From Atherix ibis (Eukaryota > Arthropoda > Insecta > Diptera > Athericidae), in the NCBI GenBank assembly GCA_958298945.1, contig OY282610.1, positions 23,088,233 through 23,152,232 on the forward strand: DNA of 64,000 bases. The letters run 5' to 3'. Below are positions 23,401 to 34,287 of the stretch, piece after piece. The notes below the pieces were generated by a model, which saw only the letters and a program-made list of their open reading frames with translations, was not told where the DNA came from and made no database searches. Position 1 is the first letter of the stretch, and each line of letters begins with the position of its first letter. A program made the position numbers and the translations under genes.

Positions 23401-26205
23401 TTGGAACAGCATTCCACGAAACTTTAGCTTTTTGAAAAATATTATCAATTTTCTGCTTGTGAGTTGTTATTTTACCAAAATGAACCGTCTACACATGAAC
23501 CGGATAGAAGGTATTTAGCATCGAATGTACAGCGAAAAAAATCTTAAAGGGTATTTTTGAAACTTTTTTAATAAAATTTTGAAAAATTCCTTTTCTCCCA
23601 TATTTTTAAGAAAAAAAAAATGAATTGTAGTAATTTCAATAAATAAATTAGAAAAAAGAAACTGCTCGGCATGTCAGCCAGTAAATATATATTATTTAAA
23701 GATTTTTGGTACGCGCGTTGAAAAAGGTTCGTCCACACCAATAAACTTTCCAAGCTGGAGAACCACCTACAAAGGTTCGTCAAACTTCCCAAGCTGGAGA
23801 ACCACCTACCACCATTCAAGCCATCGGAGGATTCAGCCCGATTTATGCTGACGAGTTATCCAAAATTGGACCTTTGATCGGTCGAGTGATTCGGTGTGGC
23901 GTTGGTCTGTCGAGTGATTTTCTGTGGCGTTGGTCTATCGAGTGATTTGGTGTGGGTTTAGTCTGTCGAGTGATTCGGTGAGGTTTTGGTCTATCGAGTG
24001 ATTCGGTGAGGCTTTGGTCTGTCGAGTGATTCGGTGTGGCTTTTGTCTATCGAGTGATTCGGTGAGGCTTTGGTCTATCGAGTGATTCGGTGTGACGTTG
24101 GTCTGTCGAGTGATTTTCTGTGGCGTTGGTCTATCGAGTGATTCGGTGTGGCTTTAGTCTGTTGAGTGATTCGGTGAGGCTTTGGTCTATCGAGTGATTC
24201 GGTGTTGCTTTTGTCTGTCGAGTGATTCGGTGAGGCTTTGGTCTATCGAGTGATTCGGTGTGGCTTTTGTCTGTCGAGTGATTCGGTGAGGCTTTGGTCT
24301 ATCGAGTGATTCGGTGTGGCGTTGGTCTGTCGAGTGATTCGGTGTGGCGCTGGTCTGTCTAGTGATTCGGTGTGGCTTTAGTCTGTCGAGTGATTCGGTG
24401 AGGCTTTGGTCTATCAAGTGATTCGGTGTGGGCGTTGGTCTGTCGAGTGATTCGGTGTGGCTTTGGTCTATCGAGTGATTCGGTGAGGCTTTGGTCTGTC
24501 GAGTGATTCGATGTGGCGTTGGTCTGTCGAGTGATTCGGCGTGGCGTTGGTCTGTCGAGTGATTCGGTGTGGCGTTGGTCTGTCGAGTGATTTGTTGTGG
24601 CGTTGGTCTATCGAGTAATTCGGTGTGGCTTTAGTCTATCGAGTGATTCGATGAGGCTTTGGTCTATCGAGTGATTCGGTGTGGCGTTGGTCTGTCGAGG
24701 AATGCCTCTCTTTTATTTCCATTCTGTGCATCTGGTAAATGTCGATTTGGTAAGGTAATATGTGTTGTGAACGCTGTCGGCCATTATTCACATGTCCCGA
24801 TACTCATCGCTGCAGTCCAACAAGTTTGCTTAATAGACCACGTCCAATTTCACCTAGTACCGGGTCTCTCCAGGAGCCATTAATTACTATTAAATGGCGC
24901 AACGGCATTGGTGACCTCGTAGTTGTCTTTAGCTCTTACTGCCCATAGTTCTGCGAAGTAAGCTACTATAATATACCTTCTCAAAGCAACAATCCCCTTG
25001 TTGAATGCCCTTAAAGTATGTTAAATGGTGATTCTTTGGCACGTGCTCAAATATTTTGCGGAAGTTTATCGAGTCAGGTGTCTTTTTTTTAAATAACAGG
25101 TTCATACGGATAGAATATTAGAATTGGTTTTAATTTCGGACAGGATTCATAAATAGGAGGAGGATTATTATTGGTTGTAATAATACTGCTTGGCAAGTAT
25201 TTAACAAAATGGAATTCAACCTGGTATTTGACAGGAAAACTATCAGAGAATAACAAATCTCGCTTATGGAGACATAAACCGCTGTCAAAATTTGTCTGAG
25301 ACCTACTAATAGAATGCTGGCACATAGCCATGACCCAACAGAACACGTGTTGTTTCATCCTTGGTTGATTTATTGTTGAAAATTTTTAATTTTTTGTTCT
25401 GAGTATTTTCTAATATTTTTAGAACAATACTGAGAAATTTTTTATTTTATCATTTTTATTTTTATTGTAGTTCTTTTGTTGTTGTTGGTTTTTTTTTATT
25501 ATTGGAGAAAAAACGCTAAATAATCAAATTTTTTTTAGTTGGAAATTTACTAAATGTTTTTATATTATTTTTAAAAAAATTCACATTTTATTAACTAGTA
25601 ACTAAAATGAATCGATAGAAATTTTTAGATTTTCCTATTTTGATTGTTGATAGAATTTAAATATAGTCCAATTAAAAAAAAATACCTTTGCACCAATGCC
25701 AGATAGTATGTACGTGTAAGTAATTATTAAATTTACTTTAAAAAAAAATTGTTTTTACTTATATTAAAAGTCCTTTTTCCTTTTCTAGTATAAGCAAAAT
25801 TTTAACGATATATGTAATAGATAAATTTATAGTGTAAAAAAATATATAAGGTAGATTGTAAGTGTTTAAAGTAAGCATTGTGTGTTTTTTTTTGGCATTA
25901 ATTTTGAATAATATCCAAGCTAACCAGCGATATTATTTTATATTAATATAACCAGAAATATTGTGTAAAAACAAATACAAAACTGGGTATATACTATTTG
26001 CATAATCGATTCTTGATATTCTTGGGTAATACGGTTGCCTGTAATAACTGTTGCCTGTATAGCTAGCGGTAGAATAATTTGGATAGTATGTGTCTTTTGA
26101 ATATGTATAGGCTGTGCACGTTGGACAAAGACGATTCATACCTATTGCCGATGATATTGTAGCCAATAGTACTATTGATAAAAATAGTAGCTTTAAATTT
26201 GTCAT
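17405..26205 (-). CDS. secreted EGF/dumpy-like cysteine-rich protein
   Basis: Seven coding exons can be assembled, in transcript order: 26,205-25,995; 22,487-22,264; 22,093-22,012; 21,433-21,342; 18,332-17,945; 17,872-17,739; 17,614-17,405. Each junction has GT/AG signals and matching phases, and the total of 1341 nt gives 446 residues plus stop. Residues 1-19 form a signal peptide (MTNLKLLFLSIVLLATISSA). A Tyr/Ser-rich linker follows, then about nine cysteine-rich modules of EGF and DPY type with recurring C-CPPG(H/Y)TG, CxNGRCxNPC and CLPGYIGNP patterns. No transmembrane segment is visible, so it is probably extracellular matrix or cuticle-associated. It resembles dumpy-type repeats but is far shorter. 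An uncharacterised Drosophila EGF gene beside Rab35 (CG9572, from memory) may be the orthologue. Its introns hold a satellite array, a minisatellite and transposon fragments. Confidence 0.88.
18818..18960 (-). mobile_element. mariner 3'-end remnant
   Basis: The minus strand ends in EGDYVEK and a stop at 18,842-18,844, the typical mariner transposase terminus. It is followed outward by TCCGTCATTAAAGTTTGGTA, a TIR-like end. The coding match fades within about 100 bp. It lies in intron 4 of the EGF-like gene. A further transposase HTH-like trace on the plus strand at about 19,230-19,300 (SARNIIRQKSARGPHRS) may or may not belong with it. Confidence 0.55.
19551..20785. repeat. nested satellite array, 41/122/366-bp periods
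   Basis: The basic unit of about 41 bp carries GATAATGCA. Three unlike units make a 122-bp block (GATG landmarks end at 19,680; 19,802; 19,924; 20,046; 20,168; 20,290, exactly 122 apart). Three variant blocks (A, B, C) make a 366-bp unit, present twice: the B-specific TTTTTTCAAAATTTG occurs near 19,814 and near 20,180, and the C-specific CCAATATGATAATGCAGTTC occurs near 19,957 and 20,323. After about 20,350 the array decays into single diverged units. It lies within intron 4 of the EGF-like gene. Confidence 0.95.
22815..23060 (+). pseudogene. Tc1-like transposase remnant
   Basis: The plus strand reads FRNGTGATVTVNG, then after a frameshift YHTAVETRDLL, KFPHRIISRHATVSWLPKSS and VLTPLY. This order matches the insect family with VTVNGERYR, GATCHTA, ISRNGDVNWPPRS and CDLTPLDYF. 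It contains several frameshifts and at least one stop. It sits in the first coding intron of the EGF-like gene, on the opposite strand. Confidence 0.7.
23726..23812. repeat. short tandem duplication
   Basis: Two copies of a block starting AAGGTTCGTC and ending AGCTGGAGAACCACCTAC lie side by side. The second copy is a few bases shorter. Confidence 0.75.
23879..24698. repeat. 28-bp minisatellite, about 29 units
   Basis: The unit is GGTCTGTCGAGTGATTCGGT followed by GTGGCGTT. Two main variants (GTCTGTC...GTGGCG and GTCTATC...GAGGCT) tend to alternate, hinting at a 56-bp or larger secondary period. It is GC-richer than its surroundings. An open frame on its minus strand is a by-product of the repeat. 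Confidence 0.95.
24699..25085. other. GC-richer unidentified block beside the minisatellite
   Basis: The composition is well above the local average and partial open frames exist on both strands, but no family motif is recognised. It may be the remains of the element from which the adjacent minisatellite expanded. Confidence 0.35.
25089..25358 (-). CDS. hypothetical 89-codon ORF in an intron
   Basis: An open frame from ATG 25,358 to a stop at 25,089, inside the first coding intron of the EGF-like gene and on the same strand. The product has a Pro/Asn-rich centre (IITTNNNPPPIYESCP) and more balanced amino-acid use than the usual AT-rich artefacts. It has no recognised domain. It could be an alternative or nested exon, transposon debris or chance. 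Leaving it out keeps the gene's frame intact. Confidence 0.22.
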   Translation of the reverse strand: MKQHVFCWVMAMCQHSISRSQTNFDSGLCLHKRDLLFSDSFPVKYQVEFHFVKYLPSSIITTNNNPPPIYESCPKLKPILIFYPYEPVI

Positions 26206-26639
26206 CAACTGGAATTATAGAAGAAAAAAACAAATAATTAACAAATAAAAACTTTATTAAAATGTGGATTTTTTTTTTGGCAAAGAATATTTTATTATAC
26301 AATCTTTTAGAATTTTCTAAAAGAACAACATTAAAGAGCCTAAAAAAAAAACCGTCAAAAATATTAATAAAAAAAAAACCATTTTAATGAAGAGAAAAAT
26401 GTTCAATTTCATAAAAATTCTATTAATCTTTTCTAATAATGCAGCAAAAAAATTAGGTAATTTTCATATTATCTAATATTCATATTTAAAAAAAAATTCG
26501 TGCTTGCAAACAATTTTTTCCATAATGCAAAGGAATAATTTGACTATAAACTTCTTTACCTTAAAAATTAAATAACTACTTGATCCACTCAAACTGTGGA
26601 AAATTTCCTTTTTAATAAATTCAAATTTAAAAAAACGGA

Positions 26640-29600
26640 AAAAAATCGTTTTTTAAAAAAAATCAAAAACAAAATCCGCATGCCAAATCGATAATGCAGT
26701 TCATTTGTTATGAAGAAAAAATTCAATTGGCCGCCAATGTTATTAATTTTCAATTAAACTTTAAAACTTGAAATTTATTCAAAATGGCCATTTATTCAAA
26801 ATGGCCGCCAATGTTATTAATTTTCAATTGAACTTTGTGAAAAAATTTCTCGCAGAAATCGGTAAGAATTTTATCTTAAAATAAGTTTTAGGTTGTTTTT
26901 AAAAAAAAAAAAAAAATCTTTTCTATTTTGCACTGATATCTGTAAAAAAAATTTCAAAACTCATTAAGAACAAAATAAAAACAAAATCCGCATGGCAAAT
27001 CGATAATTTGTTATGTCATTCTTGATTTAAAAATGGCGCCGGCGCCATAACGAAATATATAGTCAAAAAGAAATTCAAATGCAAATGGCCGCAATTGCTA
27101 TTATTCGTTATGAAATTTAATTTTTAATAAAAACTATTAAAAATTCAATGAATTCTTTTTCAACAGAACTTTTTTATTATTTAGAGAAATCGATAAGAGT
27201 TTTCTTTTCTAAAAATGTTTTTCTTTTAAATAGATTTTCTTTGTCTTGAAATTATAAAATTTTTAAGTCTATTTTTCTATCTATTTTGAAATGGTTCATT
27301 TTAAAGATCAAGAAAACGAAAACAAATTCCGAATTCCGAATCGATAATGCAGTTCATTTGTTATGAAGAAAAATTCAATTAGAAATGCCCGCAAATGTTA
27401 TTAATTTTCAATTAAACTTTGTGGACAAGATCAGAACAAATTTCTCGCAGAAATCGATGAGAATTTTCTCTTAAAATAAATTTTAAGAAGTTGTTTTGAA
27501 AAAAAAAGTTTTTTTCTATTTTGCACTGATATCTGTAAAAATTAATTTTCAATTAAACTTAATGGACAAATTCCTTGCAGAAATCGATGAGAATTTTGTC
27601 TTTAAATAAGTTATAAGTCGTTGTTTTGATAAATAATAAGTTTTCTTTTCTATTTTGCACTGGTATATATAAAAAAATATTCAAAACTAATTAAGAACAA
27701 AACAAAAACAAAGTCCGCATCGCAAATCGATAATGCAGTTCATTTGTTATGTCATTTTCGATTTAAAAATGGCGCCGGCTTTATGAAATTTAATCTTTTT
27801 TAAAAAAAACTATTCGTTTTTAAAGAATTTTGTCTTCTAAAACTGTTTTTTCATTAAAAAAAATAGATTTTTCTTTGTCTTGAAATTATAAAATTTTCAA
27901 GTCTTTTTTTTCTATTTTCAAATGGTTTATTTTAAAAATTAAATTTTAGCCAAGAAGAAAACGAAAACAAATTCCGAATTCCGAATCGATAATGCAGTTC
28001 ATTTGTTATGAAGAAAAATTCAATTAGAAATGCCCGCAAATGTTATTAATTTTCAATTAAACTTTGTGGACAAGATCAGAACAAATTTCTCGCAGAAATC
28101 GATGAGAATTTTCTCTTAAAATAAGTTTTAAGAAGTTGTTTTGAAAAAAAAAGTTTTTTTCTATTTTGCACTGATATCTGTAAAAATTAATTTTCAATTA
28201 AACTTTATGGACAAATTCCTTGCAGAAATCGATGAGAATTTTGTCTTTAAATAAGTTATAAGTCGTTGTTTTGATAAATAATAAGTTTTCTTTTCTATTT
28301 TGCACTGGTATATATAAAAAAAATTCAAAACTAATTAAGAACAAAACAAAAACAAATTCCGCATCGCAAATCGATAATGCAGTTCATTTATTATGTCATT
28401 TTCGATTTAAAAATGGCGCCGGCTTTATGAAATTTAATTTTTTTTTAAAAAACTATTCTTTTTTAAAGAATTTTGTCTTTTAAAACTGTTTTTTCATTAA
28501 AAAAAAATAGATTTTTCTTTGTCTTGAAATTATAAAATTTTCAAGTCTATTTTTTCTATTTTCAAATGGTTTATTTTAAAAATTAAATTTTAGCCAAGAA
28601 GAAAACGAAAACAAATTCCGAATTCCGAATCGATAATGCAGTTCATTTTTTATGAGGAAAAAATTCAATTACAAATGGCCACCAACGTTATTAATTTTCA
28701 ATTAAAATTTGTGGACAAGATCAGAACAAATTTCTCGCAGAAATCGGTAAGAATTTTATCTTAAAATAAGTTTTAAGAAGTTGTTTTGAAAAAAAATAAT
28801 TTTTCTTTTCTATTTTGCACTGATTACTGTAAAAAAAAAAAACTAATTAAGAACAAAACAAAAACAAAATCCGCATAGCAAATCGATAATGAATACAGTT
28901 CACTTTTTATGTCATTTTCGATTTAAAAATGGCGCCGGCTTTATGAAATTTAATTTTTTTTAAAAAACTATTCTTTTTTAAAGAATTTTGTCTTTTAAAA
29001 CTGTTTTTTCATTAAAAAAAAAATAGATTTTTCTTTGTCTTGAAATTATAAAATTTGCAAGTCTATTTTTTCTATTTTCAAATGGTTTATTTTAAAAATT
29101 AAATTTTAGCCAAGAAGAAAACGAAAACAAATTCCGAATTCCGAATCGATAATGCAGTTCATTTGTTATGAAGAAAAATTCAATTAGAAATGCCCGCAAA
29201 TGTTATTAATTTTCAATTAAACTTTGTGGACAAGATCAGAACAAATTTCTCGCAGAAATCGATGAGAATTTTCTCTTAAAATAAGTTTTAAGAAGTTGTT
29301 TTGAAAAAAAAAGTTTTTTTCTATTTTGCACTGATATCTGTAAAAATTAATTTTCAATTAAACTTTATGGACAAATTCCTTGCAGAAAACGATTAGAATT
29401 TTGTCTTTAAATAAGTTATAAGTCGTTGTTTTGATAAATAATAAGTTTTCTTTTCTATTTTGCACTGGTATATATAAAAAAAATTCAAAACTAATTAAGA
29501 ACAAAACAAAAACAAAGTCCGCATCGCAAATCGATAATGCAGTTCATTTGTTATGTCATTTTCGATTTAAAAATGGCGCCGGCTTTATAATATTAAATTT

Positions 29601-29830
29601 TTTTTAAAAAAAAACTATTCATTTTTAAAGAATTTTGTCTTCTAAAACTGTTTTTTCATTAAAAAAAATAAATTTTTCTTTGTCTTGAAATTATAAAATT
29701 TTCAAGTCTATTTTTTCTATTTTTAAATGGTTTTTTTTTAAAAATTAAGTATCATATTAACCAGAAAGAAAACAAAAAGAAATATTCGAATTCCGAATCG
29801 ATAATGCAGTTACTTACTTATGGATGTAAT
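26640..29830. repeat. composite ~645-bp tandem array
   Basis: The landmark CGATAATG occurs at 26,689; 27,342; 27,728; 27,987; 28,372; 28,631; 28,884; 29,147; 29,532 and 29,799. Spacings alternate at about 385 and 259 bp, so the period is 644-645 bp (27,342 to 27,987 to 28,631), with one shortened copy of 516 bp and a 652-bp one. Each period has two sub-blocks. One is marked ATGGCGCC(GGC), the other GAAATGCCCGCAAATG. Copies at 27.34 and 27.99 kb are nearly identical; the outer copies are more diverged. No coding potential. Confidence 0.93.
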
Positions 29831-32090
29831 GTTATTATTGATCTTAAAATCCATTTACAAATGGCCATCAACAATATTATTCTTTAAGAAAATCAAATAA
29901 TTAAAAACTATAAAAAGTTTAATGAAAATTCATTTGTTTGGACAGAATTACTTTTTTTTAACGAAATTAATAAGAATTTTATCTTAAAATATTTTCAAAT
30001 GATTTACTGTATTAAAATTAAGTATTAATAAGAAGTGAAAAAAAAACAAATAAATATTATTTTTCAAAATTAAATTTATTCCAAAAGAATTATTAGATCA
30101 AATTTCAAATGTGCCAGATAGAAAGTTCTTAAATTTTGTGTCTTTTATAAAGTATAACAACAAACAAAAAAAAAAAACTAAAACCTAAATCATAAGTAAA
30201 TCTGTTGTCTATTAATCAGATTTGTTTTTGTTTTTTGTTTTTTTTTTGTTGTTTGCTATTATTTAAAATCGATTATGTTTGAAAAATTATGTAACAAATA
30301 AATACACGTTGTATGTCCAAAAAGTCTAACTAATCAATTAAATAAACAAAATTCTCGTTCGTATGAATATTTATTGATATTTTGTACGTAGACTATCTGT
30401 ACAAGACACGAGACCATCAAACGTTACAAAATAAGAAGAGTGTGTGAAGAATTGCTTACAAAAAACTGACCATATTCGGAGGAGTAAGTTGTCATCGTTC
30501 GAATGAAATTATTTCGTATACGAATAAATATTTATATTGAAGTTTACTTTTGATTTCATCGAGAAGTTTTTGTCTGTTTATTTTTCTTTATTCTTTTTTT
30601 TTTATTGTATTTACATTTATTTTTTTGTGCAATTTTATGAATTTTTTTTTTTATTTCTAAAGTTTTTTCACTTAATTTATTAAAAATAAAAAAAATATCA
30701 TTTAAAACTTATTGTATTTAAACCTTGTTAATTTATAAAACTTATTTAAATCGATATTCTGATATGTCTGCCGCTTGTTGCCTATTAAGCCCTCGTCAAC
30801 ACATACGAGCCCATGACTCATTATGCTACTCCACTGAATAATCAATTATGTAGAAATACAAATAAATCATATATTTTCTTCTTTAAGTGTACGTACACTA
30901 ATTACAAGGTGAACAATTGACTTGTTGATCACTAAAACAAGATGCACAGTTTTTGTGCCAAAAAAAAAAAAAAATTATCATGCACCATTAAAACTATGTG
31001 TATGTACACACATAAGTGGTGAATTCGACGAAAGGTCTTAAATTATTTATAAATGGAGTTGTACCAACAATTCTCAAAGATAATTTTACAATAAGGCATT
31101 ATTAAAACAAATAGTTTAATAATAAAAATAGTCCACAGTTCAATTAAACAAAAGAAAAAATCAAAAACAAAAATTCACCTCAACGGTTTCTGTTGGGAGG
31201 GGTGGGGGGGGGTGTGAATTGGTTCAGTTTTATTAGGAAAATCACTTCAAACGCTATTTACTCAAATACGAGTACGAGTGGTGCTGAGTGTATTGAAGGT
31301 ACTCAATGGTCCCCCACCCCCTACCCAAGGGTAAATAAGAGGCCGCGTCCGTCACGTTCTGACCATTTTAAGATCCAAAAAGGGAAAACAACTTTTATTT
31401 TGTTTGTTTTTTTTTGCACTATAAAAAGGTACACAAATAAATGTGAAGTTTTTACAATATTTTTTTTTTTTTTTTATATTTTAAATTGACTTTAAAAGGG
31501 ATTTTTTTTGTAAATATTTTTTGACAGTTTTGAATTTTATTAGTTTTGACAGTATACGACATAAAAAAAATTGTGATATATTATTTGAGAAAATAAACAA
31601 AAAAGAAATATTCCAAAAAATGTGCGTACGAAAAAAAAAACAAAAAAAAAACTCAACGTAAAAATAATGTGCGCACAGGCAGTGTCGAGTTGACAATTGT
31701 AAGGAGTTGCGTGGAATATTTTAATGGAATTGAAACTGAACTGCAAATACTGTTCAAAATTCAAGAATTTCGTTCGAATTAATCAATCAAATACAATTAT
31801 TTATAAATGATGTTTAATTAATAATTTTTTTAATGCATATGCAAATAATGTATTTATTTAATTTCAATTTCAACTGTCAAAAACAAAACCTGCCACATAA
31901 CAAAACACTGAAATGTGTACGGGGTAGTACTTGGACTACAACTGAAAAACTAAAAACGAGATCTATTTTGGTAATAAAATAGTTAGAGTTTTTTGAATTC
32001 CCGTTAGAATGTGAAGATTTTAAAATTTTGACAGTCAGACTTGGGATGCAGTTTCAGTTTCAGTCGGAATTGTGTGTGATCGTTCCTTAG
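29831..32090. other. AT-rich non-coding stretch
   Basis: No gene recognised. It contains G-rich runs near 31,190-31,220 and a less AT-rich patch at 30,760-30,840 without a readable family. Confidence 0.4.
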
Positions 32091-32300
32091 ATTAATGAAT
32101 ACCTGGATAGGCTCCAGTGCATTTATACGCAATTTTCTGGCTGATTATTATTGCAAAAGCGGCGAAAAATCGTAACACTTGCATACTTTTGTATAGATAT
32201 TTTTATGTTGATATGACACCCATTGACATCTAGTTTTCGTCATAGATATTTAGTTGAATTCCAAAAAGCATAATTTATATTCATTTTAATTCAATTAAAG
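32091..32300. repeat. dispersed direct repeat, copy 1
   Basis: About 200 bp with strong similarity to 32,893-33,062 in the same orientation. Shared blocks are AGATTAA(T/A)GAATACCTGG, CATCTAGTTTTCGTCATAGA and AAGCATAATTTATATTCATT. Confidence 0.75.
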
Positions 32301-32892
32301 GAAAAATACTCAACTTATTTGTTTTCTGTGGACTATAAATATAAAAGAAAATATATCTTTTAATATACAAAAAATATCACAAAAGTAAATTCTTATATTG
32401 CAAGACTATTATTCAAATTTAATTAGACTTTGAAAACAATTAGTAGAAATTAATGAACTTAATAGCTATTATTTTGCTAAATAGCCTAAAGTTTTTGTGC
32501 TGCTGAGAATATTTACATAATTATATAGACTTGCTTGGATAAAATCTAATTTAATATATATCATGTATTGAAAATAAAAATAAAAACAATATTTTTTTGC
32601 TTAAAACAGAAGACTTTAATTATTGTGGAATACTTTAGTGCATTAACACAATAATAGATATGGGTATTAGCATACAGAATAGAATGAAAAGTATTTAATT
32701 TGTTAAAGATCTGTGAGATGAGATCCAGAGTACTATTATTTATCTAAGAATAAATAAATTGTCACTAAGAAAAATGGCAAAAAAAATTTCATTCAAATGT
32801 TGTATTAATTTTTTTATTAAATATATTTTATGCAAAATTTGTAATGTCACAAAAATTCCCGATAATCCACATATTTTTGTCATATATTTTTA

Positions 32893-33062
32893 GATTAAAG
32901 AATACCTGGGTACGTCAAATTTTCATATATATAGTATGTAAATGCAATTTTCTGCAGTAGATTTTTTTATGTAAACAAGACACCCACTGACATCTAGTTT
33001 TCGTCATAGAAATTTAGTTAAATTCCAAAAGCATAATTTATATTCATTTTAATTCACTTATT
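32893..33062. repeat. dispersed direct repeat, copy 2
   Basis: Second copy of the repeat at 32,091-32,300, about 800 bp away, with an internal segment replaced. A shorter shared word, CTTGCATACTTTTGT, also recurs at about 33,229. Confidence 0.75.
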
Positions 33063-33372
33063 CTGAAGAAAAATACAATTTAAACACAACGACATGCAAT
33101 TTTTTTATTTTTTATACAAACTTTTGATATGAAATGGAAATGTTTATTAAACGCCACAATTTTGTAGACTTTCGGAGAGTTTTAAAAAAACGCTATTCTC
33201 CATGAAAGTGCTAGTATAACGAAATGCTTGCATACTTTTGTTATTTTTAAAGTTGTTATTTTGGCACTTATGGAAAAGTGTGGTTTTTATGTTGTTTTTT
33301 TTTAAGTATTTACAAAAAACTAAGTATTATATATTGTTGATAACATTTAATAGGAAGTTTTTATTTTAGAAA

Positions 33373-34100
33373 ATGAAGTGTTTTATGAAAGGTTGCTGGT
33401 AATTCAACGGAATAAGGAAGCTGGAAACTTTTTTCTTTCGGTAAGTTGACATCTTCATTTTTACTACAGAAATTAACAAAAATCTACATTTATTTTGTCC
33501 AAAAAGTGGTTAAAAATTCAAAAGTTCGTCATTCAATAAATGTAAACAAATGACAGTTTGACAGTTCAATATTTACCAAAAAATAGTTCAGTGCCGGCGT
33601 ACGCATAAAGTGTGTGTAAGAAAATTTAAGCGAACGATTTTTTTAATAGTGCACAAGAAATACTTTAATTTCTTTAAATTTTTAATTGAAAAAATAAATG
33701 TAACATTACAGATTTCCACAAAATAAATGGTTCAGGGAAAAGTGGATTGTGGCAGCAGCATCTGGAATTCCCAGGAATCACATCACGACATTGTGTGCTC
33801 GCTACACTTTCGTAGACCACACATTAAAGTAGGAGCGAGCAGGAGCAGACTTTGAAAGAAATGCTATGCCTTCCGTATTTGGTATATAGAAGAGTCACAC
33901 GGTAAGTTTTAATAGTAGAAAACTAATAATTGGAAAATTATAACGCATTGAAATTATTTTTGTAGAAAATCGGGCAACCGTCAATCAAAAGGCTGAAAAT
34001 TGAAACTTTTTTTAAAAAGGAGTTCATGTAGGATGTCGGCGTATTGAATATTGAAGTTCTTTTTAATAATTCTGAAGAAGAAAATGAACATGTAATTTAA
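33373..34100 (+). pseudogene. THAP-domain gene, disrupted but with introns
   Basis: Three exon-like blocks: 33,373-33,440, 33,712-33,901 and 33,966-34,100, each with good GT/AG signals. Exons 1 and 2 join in phase to give FFFRFPQNKWFREKW. A THAP zinc-binding DNA-binding domain is recognisable: CFMKGC (first Cys pair), the FP and W residues, and CSLHF (final Cys and His). An in-frame TAA at codon 10 and a frameshift in exon 2 before CSLHF disrupt it, and a stop lies in exon 3. Retained introns mean it is not a processed copy. It could be a decayed host gene or the 5' part of a P-like transposon, whose transposases also start with THAP. Confidence 0.65.
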
Positions 34101-34287
34101 AAACAAACGGTTGATATATAATTTTGGCTTAATTATTTTTATTTTTTAGGCACAAAAATAATTTATATTTTTATATATGCTCTTCCACTTTATAATTGTA
34201 TTTTAATAAATAATATATAGTGAAATAAATAATTAATATTTTCAAATAAAATACTGTGTTTTTTTGCAAATTTCCAAAACTCACATA

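Noticed and set aside
24187..24417. 76-codon minus-strand ORF with repeated HRITRQT-type residues
   Set aside because: It is the translation of the 28-bp minisatellite and has no start context or exon signals.
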